Source: Micromonospora sp. NBC_01813 (GTDB lineage Bacteria; Actinomycetota; Actinomycetes; Mycobacteriales; Micromonosporaceae). From it: a stretch of DNA of 64,000 nucleotides. The notes below the pieces were generated by a model. The model saw nothing but the letters and a program-made list of their open reading frames with translations, was not told where the DNA came from and searched no databases. How positions within the stretch are numbered: the first letter of the stretch is position 1; each line of letters begins with the position of its first letter. Both the position numbers and the translations under genes were made by a program. Below, in pieces: positions 50,701 through 60,075 of the stretch. The DNA is taken from positions 64,501-128,500 of the forward strand of contig NZ_CP109067.1 in NCBI RefSeq assembly GCF_035917335.1. The letters are read 5' to 3'.

Positions 50701-53700
50701 ATGAGAACATCCACCCGGCGATGGTTTTCCATCGCCGCGGGCGCGGCGCTCGTCGCACCCATGATCGCCACCGCGCCAGCGGTCGCACACGACGGCCATG
50801 ACCACGACGAGGCCTACCAGGTACTGGTCTTCACCAACACCGAAGGCGTGGCCCACCCCTCGACCGCCAAGGGCGTCAACGCCATCCGTACCCTCGGCAA
50901 CAACAACGGCTTCACCATCGACGTGTCGCGCAACGGCACCGTGTTCACCCCGGAGAACCTGGCGAACTACGCCGCCGTGGTCTTCCTCAACAACACCGGC
51001 GACATCCTCGACGACAACCAGCAGGAAGCCTTCGAGGACTACGTCAAGGCCGGCAACGGCTACATCGGCGTACACGCCGCCGTCGACGCGGAGCCCGACT
51101 GGGCGTTCTACCGCGACCTGGTCGGCACCACCTCGACCGGCACCACCGCCAGCGGCGCCGGCGTGATCGACGTGGCCGACCGTTTCCACCCGTCGACCAG
51201 CACCGTGTCGCGCGAGCTGACCATCGACGAGAACTACCTCAACTTCACGGACAACGTCCGCGGCATCCAGCACGTGCTCGCCACGGTCAACACCGACACG
51301 ATCAGCGACAGCAGCATGGGCTACGACCACCCGGTCTCCTGGTGCCAGGACTACCAGGGCGGCCGCTCCTGGTACACCGGCCTCGGCTCGGCGCCGGACA
51401 CCTTCACCATCGGTGCCGTCCGCAAGCACCTGCTCGGTGGCATCCAGTGGGCCGCCGGCGTCGCCGAGGGCGACTGTGGCGCGACCGTCGAGTCCAACTA
51501 CGAGCGGGTGCTGCTCAACGACCAGCCCGGTGAGCCGATGAGCCTCGCCGTGCTGCCCGACGGCCGGGTCCTGCACAACACCCGGGCCGGCGAGGTCCGC
51601 CTCTACGACCCGGCGACCGGTGCCAGCCCGGTCATCTCCAACGTCTCGGTCTACCAGCACGACGAGGACGGCCTGCAGTCGGTCACCCTCGACCCGAACT
51701 TCGCCGAGAACAAGTGGGTCTACCTCTACTACGCGCCACCGCTGAACACCCCGGTCGACGACCCTGCCACCCCGGGCGTCAACGAAGGTGACGCGCCGGC
51801 CAACAGCGACGACCCGAGCGTGTGGGAGGCCTTCAAGGGCCACAACCTGCTGTCGCGGGTCAAGTTCGTCGAGGAGCCGACGCCGCACCTGGACATGTCG
51901 ACCGAGCAGGAGATCATCACGGTCGACACCGACCGTGGCGCCTGCTGCCACGTCGCCGGTGAGGTCAAGTTCGACGGCAAGGGCCTGCTCTACCTGGTCA
52001 CCGGCGACGACACCAACGCCAGCGGTTCGGACAACTTCACCCCGATCAACCGGTCGCTCACCCGTGGCCCGGCGTACGACGCCGCCCGGTCCTCGGCCAA
52101 CACCAACGACCTGCGCGGCAAGGTGCTGCGGATCAAGCTCAAGGCGGACGGCAGCTACAGCATCCCCGCCGGCAACCTGTTCCCCGAGTCGCAGGACCTC
52201 GACGACAAGACCCGCCCGGAGATCTTCCTGATGGGCCTGCGCAACCCGTTCCGCTTCGACGTCGACTCCCGCGGCTTCGTCTACATTGGCGACTACTCGC
52301 CGGACTCGCGCACCTACAGCGCGACGCGTGGCCCGGCCGGCACCGGCCGGTGGCTCGCCACCAACAAGGCCGGCAACTGGGGTTGGCCGTACTGCTACTC
52401 GCCGACCCTGCCGTACATCGACTACGACTTCACCACCCAGACCTCGGGCGAGCCGTTCAACTGCGCTGCCCCGGTGAACGACTCGCCGCGTAACACCGGC
52501 CTGACCACGTTGCCGCCGGTGCAGGATCCACAGTTCTGGTACACCTTCAACGCCGAGACCACGTGCGCCGAGGCGTACCTGGCGAACCCGACCCAGGCCT
52601 GCGACTTCACCTGGCCGGCGGTCGGCACCGGCGGCGTCGGCCCGATGGGCGGCCCGATCTACTCCTACGACTCCTCGCTCGACTCCGAGTACAAGCTGCC
52701 GGAGTACTACAACGACGCCGTCTTCTTCGGCGAGTTCAGCCGGGACCGGATGTTCACCATGCGGACCAACGGCAGCGGCAAGTTCTACGGAATCGAGCGG
52801 TTCCTGCCCAGCACCTTCGTCTTCGACAACCCGATGGACATGGAGATCGGCCCGGACGGCACCCTCTACGTCCTGGACTACGGTGACGGCTTCTTCCGGG
52901 CCAACCCGGACGCGTCGCTCTACCAGATCCGCTACGTCAAGGGCACCCGCGGCCCGGTCGCCGAGCTCGAGGCGTCACCCACCTCCGGGCAGGCCCCGCT
53001 GACCGTGCAGTTCTCCAGCGAAGGCTCCCGCACTCCGGAGGTCGGCGCCAGCATCACCTACGCCTGGGACTTCGACGGAGACGGCACCACCGACTCCACC
53101 GACCCGGACGCGTCGTACACCTACACCAGCAACGGCGTGTACTACGCCCAGCTGACGGTGACCGACACCAACGGCAAACAGGCGACGTTGAGCCGCACCA
53201 TCACGGTCGGCAACACCGCACCGACCGTCGTGGTGAACACCCCGCTGTCGGGTTCCTTCTTCAACTGGGGCGATGTGGTGCCGTACACCGTCACCGTCAC
53301 CGACCCCGAAGACGGCGCCATCGACTGCAGCCGGGTCGAGGTCACCTTCGTACTCGGCCACGACGAGCACGGCCACCCGCAGACCACCACCACGGGCTGC
53401 ACCGGTGACCTGCCGACCCCGGCCGACGGTGCCGACCACGCCGGCAGCTACCTGTTCGGCGGGATCAGCGCCAGCTACACCGACCTGGGCGCCAACGGTC
53501 AGCCGGCGCTGACCGCGGTCGGCCAGGCCACCATCCAGGTGTACCAGCAGCAGGCCGAGTTCGCTCCGATCAAGCAGGGCGTCTCGGTGGCCAACACCTC
53601 CGACACCGGCGGCGGCCAGCACGTCTCCGGTATCACCAACGGCGGCCACATCGCGTTCGACCCGATCAACCTCGGCGGGATCGACACGGTGACGCTGCGC

Positions 53701-53958
53701 CACGCCGGCGGCTCGGCGGCGACCGTGGGAACTCCGCGGGCGATCGTCGAACTGCGGGTCGACGCGCCGGACGGACCGTTGGTGGCCAGCACCACGCTGA
53801 ACGCCACCGCCGGCACCAGCGCATGGGCCAGCACCGACGTGGCGGTCGACCACCCGGCCGGGACGCACCAGCTCTACCTGGTGTTCCGCTCGGTCGAAGG
53901 TGGACCGACAAGCAACATGTTCAACCTCAACTGGGTCCAGTTCGGTCCCTCGAGCTGA
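50701..53958 (+). CDS. large secreted ThuA / PQQ-type propeller / PKD / CBM protein
   Basis: A 1085-residue exported protein. Order: signal peptide (to about residue 32, after APAVA), a His/Asp-rich HDGHDHDEA, a ThuA-like amidotransferase-fold domain (YQVLVFTNTEGVAHPST to about 270), a glucose/sorbosone-dehydrogenase-like beta-propeller (about 280-745; GEPMSLAVLPDGRVLHNTR, DDTNASGSDNF, GLRNPFRFDVDSRGFVYIGD, MEIGPDGTLYVLDYGDG), a PKD domain (about 755-840, ASITYAWDFDGDG) and a C-terminal CBM6-like domain (VTLRHAGG to the end). It most likely binds and oxidises sugar polymers or glycosides outside the cell. Confidence 0.88.
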   Translation: MRTSTRRWFSIAAGAALVAPMIATAPAVAHDGHDHDEAYQVLVFTNTEGVAHPSTAKGVNAIRTLGNNNGFTIDVSRNGTVFTPENLANYAAVVFLNNTGDILDDNQQEAFEDYVKAGNGYIGVHAAVDAEPDWAFYRDLVGTTSTGTTASGAGVIDVADRFHPSTSTVSRELTIDENYLNFTDNVRGIQHVLATVNTDTISDSSMGYDHPVSWCQDYQGGRSWYTGLGSAPDTFTIGAVRKHLLGGIQWAAGVAEGDCGATVESNYERVLLNDQPGEPMSLAVLPDGRVLHNTRAGEVRLYDPATGASPVISNVSVYQHDEDGLQSVTLDPNFAENKWVYLYYAPPLNTPVDDPATPGVNEGDAPANSDDPSVWEAFKGHNLLSRVKFVEEPTPHLDMSTEQEIITVDTDRGACCHVAGEVKFDGKGLLYLVTGDDTNASGSDNFTPINRSLTRGPAYDAARSSANTNDLRGKVLRIKLKADGSYSIPAGNLFPESQDLDDKTRPEIFLMGLRNPFRFDVDSRGFVYIGDYSPDSRTYSATRGPAGTGRWLATNKAGNWGWPYCYSPTLPYIDYDFTTQTSGEPFNCAAPVNDSPRNTGLTTLPPVQDPQFWYTFNAETTCAEAYLANPTQACDFTWPAVGTGGVGPMGGPIYSYDSSLDSEYKLPEYYNDAVFFGEFSRDRMFTMRTNGSGKFYGIERFLPSTFVFDNPMDMEIGPDGTLYVLDYGDGFFRANPDASLYQIRYVKGTRGPVAELEASPTSGQAPLTVQFSSEGSRTPEVGASITYAWDFDGDGTTDSTDPDASYTYTSNGVYYAQLTVTDTNGKQATLSRTITVGNTAPTVVVNTPLSGSFFNWGDVVPYTVTVTDPEDGAIDCSRVEVTFVLGHDEHGHPQTTTTGCTGDLPTPADGADHAGSYLFGGISASYTDLGANGQPALTAVGQATIQVYQQQAEFAPIKQGVSVANTSDTGGGQHVSGITNGGHIAFDPINLGGIDTVTLRHAGGSAATVGTPRAIVELRVDAPDGPLVASTTLNATAGTSAWASTDVAVDHPAGTHQLYLVFRSVEGGPTSNMFNLNWVQFGPSS

Positions 53959-54358
53959 TCTAGGACCGGGCCGTTGGCTGACCGGCCAGCGGCCCGGGAG
54001 GGCATGATCCGCTAACCGCCGGGGGCGGGCGCACCAGCCGCCCCCGGCCAGCAGGGGAACAGACAGAGCAGCAACACCCGGCAGTACGGCAACACCGGCA
54101 ACACCTGCGGTCGGCCTCGGCCGGCCGTGCACGACCCACGCGGGGGAGACAGGGCCGAAACGCCGAAACGTCCCTGTCTGCCACAGCCCCGTCCGTCCGG
54201 TCGACCGGGCCCGGCGGCGGCGTCGTTGACGCCGACTTCGGCGCCGTCGGCGGTGGTGCCACCCTGGCGCGCCCGGACGGACGGGGCCCAACCAGATCGG
54301 CAGGACCAGCACACCCACAGCAGGACGAGCCGCCAGCGGCGGGCGTTTGGAGGCGCAG
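53959..54358 (+). other. 400-bp intergenic region before the Ebo-type cluster
   Basis: I see no gene in it. AGACAGGG (54147-54154) can pair with CCCTGTCT (54172-54179) around a loop holding CGAAACGCCGAAACG; this may be a terminator of the upstream gene or an operator of the cluster. A good ribosome site (GGAGG) precedes the ATG at 54359. No clear -10/-35 pair. Confidence 0.4.
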
Positions 54359-55519
54359 ATGCGTACCGGAGTCTGGCTGATCGGAGCCCGTGGCTCAGTC
54401 GCGGTCACCAGCATCGTCGGGGCGTTGGCGCTACGCGCCGGCCTGGCCGATCCCACCGGCTGCGTGACGGAGCTTCCCGCCCTGCGCGGACCGGCGCTGC
54501 CCGGCTTCGCCGACCTGGTGTTCGGCGGTCACGACGTCGCGGTGACCCCGTTGGTCAAGAAGGCCGACGCGTTGGCCAGCGCCGGGGTCGTCCCGGGCCG
54601 GCTGGTCACCGCGCTGCACGCCGAACTGGCCGGCGTCGAGTCCCAGGTCCGGCCGTTGCCCGCGCTGGCCACCCAGGCGGAGACCGCGGCGGCCATCACC
54701 GCCGACCTGGTCGCCTTCCGGCAGCGGCACAATCTGGACCGGGTGGTGGTGGTCAACGTCTCCACCACCGAACCGGCACCGCCGCCGCACCCGGCGCACC
54801 ACAGCCTCGCCGCGCTCACCGCCGCGCTCAGCGGGGAGACGCCGGTGCTGCCGCCGAGCGCCCTCGCCGCGTACGCGGCACTGAGTGCCGGCTGCGGCTA
54901 CGTCGACTTCACCCCGTCGGTCGGCGCCCGGCTGCCGGCCCTCGACGAGCTCGCCCGCCAGAACCGGACGCCGTACGCCGGACACGACGGCAAGACCGGC
55001 GAGACGCTGGTGAAGGCGGTGCTGGCTCCGATGTTCGCGCTGCGCAACCTGCAGGTACGCAGTTGGTCGGGGAGCAACCTGCTCGGCGGCGGAGACGGCG
55101 CCAACCTGGCCGAGCCGGCGGCCAACGCGGCCAAGGCGGCCAGCAAACAGCGGGTGCTCGCCGAGATCCTCGGCTACCAGCCACAGGGGCACACCCGCAT
55201 CGAGTACGTCGACGACATCGGCGACTTCAAGACCGCCTGGGATCTGATCACCTTCGCCGGCTTCCTCGGCACCGGGATGCGGATGGAGTTCACCTGGCAC
55301 GGCTGCGACTCGGCGTTGGCCGCCCCGCTGGTGCTGGACCTGGCCCGGCTGACCGCCGCCGCGCACCACGCCGGCCGCAGCGGCCCGCTGCCCGAGTTGG
55401 CCTTCTTCTTCAAGGACCCGCTCGGCGACGGACCGCATGCCCTCGGCGACCAGTGGCACGTCCTGGTCGACTTCGTCGCGGACCTGCACCGCCAGGCAGC
55501 CGACGGCACGGCCGACTGA
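54359..55519 (+). CDS. inositol-3-phosphate synthase family protein
   Basis: A 386-residue NAD-dependent sugar-phosphate cyclase homologue. Visible family motifs: NAD-binding GARGSVAVTSIVGAL (about residues 9-23), VVNVSTTEP, VDFTPSVG, HDGKTGETLVKAVLAPMF, SNLLGGGDGANL and RIEYVDDIGDFKTAWDLITFAGF. Known members turn glucose 6-phosphate into inositol 3-phosphate; this shorter form may use another phosphosugar. It is the first gene of the Ebo-type cluster and overlaps the next gene. In classical ebo operons the cyclase place is held by EboD, a 3-dehydroquinate-synthase-like protein absent here. Confidence 0.9.
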   Translation: MRTGVWLIGARGSVAVTSIVGALALRAGLADPTGCVTELPALRGPALPGFADLVFGGHDVAVTPLVKKADALASAGVVPGRLVTALHAELAGVESQVRPLPALATQAETAAAITADLVAFRQRHNLDRVVVVNVSTTEPAPPPHPAHHSLAALTAALSGETPVLPPSALAAYAALSAGCGYVDFTPSVGARLPALDELARQNRTPYAGHDGKTGETLVKAVLAPMFALRNLQVRSWSGSNLLGGGDGANLAEPAANAAKAASKQRVLAEILGYQPQGHTRIEYVDDIGDFKTAWDLITFAGFLGTGMRMEFTWHGCDSALAAPLVLDLARLTAAAHHAGRSGPLPELAFFFKDPLGDGPHALGDQWHVLVDFVADLHRQAADGTAD

Positions 55520-56439
55520 TGGCCGGCTTCTGGCGCGACCTCGCCGAACTGGTCCGGGCACCAGCGGCCCTGTCCGTGCCGGGTGACGTGGTGGCCGGTG
55601 CTGCCGCGGCCGGTGGGCTCGGTCCGCGTACCGCCGGCCTGGCCGGTGCCTCCGTCTGCCTCTACTGGGCCGGGATGGCCGCCAACGACTGGGCCGACCG
55701 GGACCTCGACGCGGTCGAACGCCCGCAGCGGCCCATCCCGTCCGGCCGGGTCACCCCGGGCACCGCGCTCGCCGTCGCGGCCGGACTCACCACCGTCAGC
55801 CTGGCGCTCACCGCCGCCACCGGCGGCCGGCGGGCGCTCGCGGTCGGAGTACCACTGACCGCGGCGGTGTGGGCGTACGACCTGTGGGCCAAGAACACCG
55901 CCGCCGGTCCGGCGGTGATGGCCACCTGCCGTGGCCTCGACGTCCTGCTCGGTGCGGCCGGAGCCGGGCGGGTACGCCCGGCGCTGCCGGCCGCGCTCGC
56001 CGTCGCCGCGCACACCTACACCGTCACCGAGCTGTCCCGCAGCGAGGTCAGCGGCGCCGACCCCCGGCTGCCGGCCGCGACCCTGGCCGGCACCGCGGCC
56101 ATCGCCCTGGCCAGCGCGGCACCGGCGATCCGCCGGACCGCGCCCGGCAGCCCGGGCGCCGGCCCTGGCCAGTGGTGGCGGGCGGCCGTCGCCACCGGAC
56201 TGGCCGGCTGGTACGCGGCCCGCTACGGAGCCGCGCAGACCGCCGTGATCCACGACCCGGCGCCCGAGCAGGTCCGCGCGGCCGTCGGCGCCGGCATCGT
56301 CGGGTTGCCCGCCCTGCAGGGTGCCCTCACCGCGCGGGCCGCCGCGACACCCGGCCCGCTGGCCACCGCCGTCGGGCTGGCCGTCTCCGTCGCCGCGCCG
56401 ATCGGCCGCCGGCTCGCCCGCAAGGTCTCCCCGACATGA
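55519..56439 (+). CDS. UbiA-family prenyltransferase (EboC-like)
   Basis: A 306-residue membrane protein with about eight helices. The first Asp-rich motif is NDWADRDLDAVERPQRPIPSGR (first Asp near residue 56), the diphosphate-Mg site of UbiA enzymes; a second region YDLWAKNTAAGPAVMATCRGLD stands in the usual second position. It transfers an isoprenoid to an acceptor in the membrane. NCBI uses the name SCO3242 family for close actinobacterial relatives, as I recall. TGATG overlap joins it to the cyclase gene and ATGA to the next. Confidence 0.88.
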   Translation: MAGFWRDLAELVRAPAALSVPGDVVAGAAAAGGLGPRTAGLAGASVCLYWAGMAANDWADRDLDAVERPQRPIPSGRVTPGTALAVAAGLTTVSLALTAATGGRRALAVGVPLTAAVWAYDLWAKNTAAGPAVMATCRGLDVLLGAAGAGRVRPALPAALAVAAHTYTVTELSRSEVSGADPRLPAATLAGTAAIALASAAPAIRRTAPGSPGAGPGQWWRAAVATGLAGWYAARYGAAQTAVIHDPAPEQVRAAVGAGIVGLPALQGALTARAAATPGPLATAVGLAVSVAAPIGRRLARKVSPT

Positions 56440-57335
56440 ACGGCGACCAAATGCTCAGCCTGCGGTTCGGGTACGGCACCAACGGGTTCGCCAACCACCG
56501 GCTCACCGACGCGCTGACCCTGCTCGCCGACCTCGGCTACCGGGGCGTCGCGCTCACCCTCGACCACGACCATCTCGACCCGTACGCCCCCGGCCTGCCC
56601 CGCAAGGTGGCCCGGGTCGCCAACCAGCTCCGGGAGTTGGATCTCGGGGTCGTCGTCGAAACCGGCGCCCGCTACCTGCTCGACCCGTGGCACAAACACG
56701 CACCCACCCTGCTGCACGACGACGCGGCGCGCCGGATCGACTTCCTGCGCCGGGCGGTGTCGATCGGCGCCGACCTCGGCGCGGAAGCGGTCTCCTTCTG
56801 GTCCGGGGTACGCCCGGCCGGCGTCGACGAATCGACCGCCTGGGACCGGCTGGTCGCCGGCTGCGCCACCGTCGTCGAGGCCGCCGACACCGCCGAGGTC
56901 ACCCTCGGCTTCGAACCCGAACCGGGGATGCTGGTCGACGACATCGCCAGCTGGCGGCGACTGCGCGACGACCTCGGCGCTCCGGACCGGTTCGGCATCA
57001 CCCTCGACATCGGCCACTGTCGCTGTCTTGAGTCGCAGTCGGTGCCGCAGTGCGTCACCGACGTGGCCGAGCACCTGGTCAACGTGCAGATCGACGACAT
57101 GCGCCGGGGAGTGCACGAGCATCTCGAATTCGGCACCGGTGAGATCGACTTCCCGCCGGTGCTGGCCGCGCTGGCCGCCGCCGGCTACCGGGGACTGGTC
57201 GCGGTCGAACTGCCCCGGCACTCACACGCCGCGCCGGCGGTCGCCGCCCGCTCCATCGATTTCCTCCGGTCCGCCGAACGCCGCGTGCCGGTGGCGGCAC
57301 CCGGTGGCGCCACGTCCGAGGGAGGCCAGCCATGA
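56436..57335 (+). CDS. sugar phosphate isomerase/epimerase-like TIM-barrel protein
   Basis: A 299-residue xylose-isomerase-like barrel. Repeated strands with conserved acids: FGYGTNGFANHRLTDALTLLADL, VALTLDHDHLDP, VVVETGARYLLDPWHKH, VTLGFEPEPGML (Glu), ITLDIGHCRCLE (Asp-His), VNVQIDDMRRGVHEHLEFG, LVAVELPRHSH (Glu). These give the usual metal site. It is not the EboE homologue, which is encoded later, so the cluster has two barrels. It overlaps both neighbours by 4 bp. Confidence 0.87.
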   Translation: MNGDQMLSLRFGYGTNGFANHRLTDALTLLADLGYRGVALTLDHDHLDPYAPGLPRKVARVANQLRELDLGVVVETGARYLLDPWHKHAPTLLHDDAARRIDFLRRAVSIGADLGAEAVSFWSGVRPAGVDESTAWDRLVAGCATVVEAADTAEVTLGFEPEPGMLVDDIASWRRLRDDLGAPDRFGITLDIGHCRCLESQSVPQCVTDVAEHLVNVQIDDMRRGVHEHLEFGTGEIDFPPVLAALAAAGYRGLVAVELPRHSHAAPAVAARSIDFLRSAERRVPVAAPGGATSEGGQP

Positions 57336-58057
57336 ACCAGCCCACCCCGACCGGCACCGGTCCCGACACCGACGGCGCAGACGTCGAGATCGGGCGGCTC
57401 GCCGACGCGCTACGCGGCGTACCCGATCCGGACTGGCTGGCCGCCGCGCGGACCCGGATCGTCGCCGACCCGGCCGGCCTGCCGGCGCTGTTCGCCGCCG
57501 CCGGTCGGCGCTGCGGCCGGGCGGACCTCGCCGCCGCGCCGGGGTGGAGCGCCGACGAGGCGGCCCGTGCCCTGCTGCTCGCCGACCTGTCCACCGTCAC
57601 CAGCACGGCCGAGTTGGCCGCCGCCGTCGACGACTGTTACCACCACGGTGACGCCGCCGAACGTCGGGCGGTGCTCAAGGCCCTGCCGCTGCTGCCGGTC
57701 GGTGACCGGGCGGTGCCGCTGCTGCACGACGCCATCCGCACCAACGACACCCGGCTGGTCGCCGCCGCGCTCGGCCACTACGCCCGGCATCTGGACCAAC
57801 CCGCCTGGCGTCAGGCGGTGCTCAAATGCGTGTTCACCGGGGTGCCGCTGGCCGCCGTGCACGACCTCGACGCCCGCGCCGACGGTGAGCTGCTGACCAT
57901 GCTGGCCGGGTTGGACGAGGAGCGCACCGCCGCCGACCGCACCCTGCCCGCCGACGCGCTCGCCCTGCTGGCCCGGCTGCGCGCCGCCGATGCCGCTGCC
58001 CCTGCCGATGCCGATGCCGCCACGGGCGGGCCCACCACGACCCGACAGGAGGGGTGA
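57332..58057 (+). CDS. eboA: EboA-domain protein
   Basis: A 241-residue helical protein matching EboA: AERRAVLKALPLLPVGDRAVPLLHDAIRTND (about residues 110-140), AALGHYARHLDQPAWRQAVLKCVF and PLAAVHDLDARADGELLTML. EboA has no known enzyme activity; it is the marker protein of ebo clusters. The N-terminal 20 residues and C-terminal 25 are disordered. It begins inside the barrel gene and is followed directly, without gap, by the TatD-like gene. Confidence 0.88.
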   Translation: MNQPTPTGTGPDTDGADVEIGRLADALRGVPDPDWLAAARTRIVADPAGLPALFAAAGRRCGRADLAAAPGWSADEAARALLLADLSTVTSTAELAAAVDDCYHHGDAAERRAVLKALPLLPVGDRAVPLLHDAIRTNDTRLVAAALGHYARHLDQPAWRQAVLKCVFTGVPLAAVHDLDARADGELLTMLAGLDEERTAADRTLPADALALLARLRAADAAAPADADAATGGPTTTRQEG

Positions 58058-58909
58058 ATGCGCATCTTCGACCCACACATCCACATGACCTCGCGGACCA
58101 CCGACGACTACCAGGCGATGGCCGACGCCGGGGTCAAGGCGCTGGTCGAGCCGGCCTTCTGGCTCGGCCAGCCACGGACCAACGTCGGCTCCTTCGTCGA
58201 CTACTTCGACTCGCTGCTCGGTTGGGAACCGTACCGGGCCAGCCAGTTCGGCATCCGGCACTTCGCGACCGTGGCGCTGAACCCGAAGGAGGCCAACGAT
58301 CCGCGCTGTGCCGGCGTGCTCGACGTACTGCCCCGCTATCTGGTCAAGGACGGCGTCGTGGCGGTGGGGGAGATCGGCTACGACTCGATGACCCCGGCCG
58401 AGGACGAGGTGTTCGCCGCCCAGTTGGCGCTGGCCCGGGAGCATGAGCTGCCGGCGATGGTGCACACCCCGCACCGGGACAAGGCGCGCGGCACCGAACG
58501 GACCCTGGCGGTGGTGGCCGAGTCCGGTATCGAACCCGGCCGGGTGGTGGTCGACCATCTCAACGAGGTGACCGTCGGCCTGGTCAAGGAGTCCGGCTGC
58601 TGGATGGGCTTCTCGATCTACCCGGAGACCAAGATGTCGCCGCCGCGCATGGTGGAGATCCTCGCCAAGTACGGTCCGGAGCGGATCCTGGTCAACTCGG
58701 CGGCCGACTGGGGCCGCTCCGACCCGCTGCTCACCCGGACCACCGCGGAGGCGATGCTGGCTGCCGGCTTCAGCGCCGACGACGTCGACCGGGTGCTGTG
58801 GCGCAACCCGGTGGAGTTCTACGGCCAGTCTGGCCGGCTCGACCTCACCGACCTCGACGCCCCCGAGCCGACCTACGAGGGCAGTTCGATCATGCGGGGC
58901 GGTGGCTGA
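58058..58909 (+). CDS. eboB: TatD-family metal-dependent hydrolase (EboB-like)
   Basis: A 283-residue amidohydrolase-fold enzyme. Metal ligands: HxH in FDPHIHMTSRT (residues 6-8), Glu in VVAVGEIGYDSMTP (near 107), His in MVHTPHRDKARG and VVVDHLNEVTV, Asp in VNSAADWGRSDPL (near 217). It is one of the hydrolases of the ebo operon, with an unknown phospho- or ester substrate. Its ATG directly follows the eboA stop codon, and its stop overlaps the ATG of eboE. Confidence 0.88.
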   Translation: MRIFDPHIHMTSRTTDDYQAMADAGVKALVEPAFWLGQPRTNVGSFVDYFDSLLGWEPYRASQFGIRHFATVALNPKEANDPRCAGVLDVLPRYLVKDGVVAVGEIGYDSMTPAEDEVFAAQLALAREHELPAMVHTPHRDKARGTERTLAVVAESGIEPGRVVVDHLNEVTVGLVKESGCWMGFSIYPETKMSPPRMVEILAKYGPERILVNSAADWGRSDPLLTRTTAEAMLAAGFSADDVDRVLWRNPVEFYGQSGRLDLTDLDAPEPTYEGSSIMRGGG

Positions 58910-60075
58910 TGCGGCTCCGTGACCGGCGGCACCGCACCGTCCACCTCAGCTACTGCACCAACGTGCATCCGGCCGAGGACCTCGACGGGGTGCTCGACCA
59001 GCTCGACACGTACGCGGTGCCGGTGCGCCAGCGGCTCGACGCCGACCTGCTCGGGTTGGGGCTGTGGCTGGCCGCGCCGGCCGCCGCCGCGCTCGCCGCC
59101 GACCCGGCCGCCCGGGCCCGACTGCGGACCGCGCTCACCGACCGCGGCCTGGAAGTGGTCACCCTCAACGGTTTCCCGTACCAGGCGTTCCAGGCACCGG
59201 TGGTCAAGCACGCCGTCTACCATCCGGACTGGACCGATCCGCGTCGGCTCGACTACACGCTGGCGCTGGCCCGGATCCTCGCCGACCTGCTGCCCGACGA
59301 CGCCGTCCGCGGATCCATCTCCACGCTGCCGTTGGCCTGGCGGGAGCCGTGGGACGCCGACCGGGCCGCCGGGTGCGCCCGGATGCTGGACCGGCTGGCC
59401 GCCGGGTTGGCCGACGTCGAACGGGACACGGGGCGAACCATCCGGGTCGGCTTCGAACCGGAGCCGGGTTGCGTCGTGGAGACCACCGCGCAGGCCGCCG
59501 AACTGCTCGCCGACACGGACACCGACCGGCTCGGCGTCTGCGTCGACCTGGCCCACCTGGCCTGCGCCTTCGAGGAACCGACCGCCGCGCTGCACCGGCT
59601 GCGGGCCGCCGGGATCCCGGTGGTCAAGGTCCAGGTGTCGGCGGCGCTGGAAGTCACCGACCCGGTCCGCGACCGGACGGCGATCGCCGGGTACGTCGAA
59701 CCACGGTTCCTGCACCAGACGAGATCCGGCACCGCCGGCGCGACCGACGACCTGGACCTCGCGCTGGAGACCGGGTTGCCCGGTCCGTGGCGGGTGCACT
59801 ACCACGTACCGCTGCACGCCGCGCCCGCCGCGCCGCTGGCCTCGACGATGCCGCAGCTGCGGGCCGGCCTCGCCGCCGTCTTCGACGGCGACGGCTGCGA
59901 CCACCTCGACGTGGAGACCTACACGTGGGGGGTGCTGCCGGTGGAGCAACGCCCGACCGGGCCCGGGCAGCTCGCCGACGGCATCGCCGCCGAACTCGCC
60001 CAGACCCGCGACGAACTGGTCGCGCTCGGACTGACCGCCGCCACCCGTACCACCGCCGGATCGGAGGCCGCATGA
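58909..60075 (+). CDS. eboE: EboE-like metabolite traffic TIM-barrel protein
   Basis: A 388-residue barrel that starts THVHLSYCTNVHPAEDLDGVL-like (HRTVHLSYCTNVHPAED in the first 25 residues), a hallmark of EboE. Later LEVVTLNGFPYQAFQAPVVK, IRVGFEPEPGCVVETT, LGVCVDLAHLACAFEEP, VVKVQVSAALEV and CDHLDVETYTWGVLP hold the Glu/Asp/His ligands. In cyanobacteria the ebo genes are needed to move a scytonemin precursor to the periplasm. The ATG overlaps the TatD-like gene stop and its stop overlaps the next start. Confidence 0.88.
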   Translation: MRLRDRRHRTVHLSYCTNVHPAEDLDGVLDQLDTYAVPVRQRLDADLLGLGLWLAAPAAAALAADPAARARLRTALTDRGLEVVTLNGFPYQAFQAPVVKHAVYHPDWTDPRRLDYTLALARILADLLPDDAVRGSISTLPLAWREPWDADRAAGCARMLDRLAAGLADVERDTGRTIRVGFEPEPGCVVETTAQAAELLADTDTDRLGVCVDLAHLACAFEEPTAALHRLRAAGIPVVKVQVSAALEVTDPVRDRTAIAGYVEPRFLHQTRSGTAGATDDLDLALETGLPGPWRVHYHVPLHAAPAAPLASTMPQLRAGLAAVFDGDGCDHLDVETYTWGVLPVEQRPTGPGQLADGIAAELAQTRDELVALGLTAATRTTAGSEAA

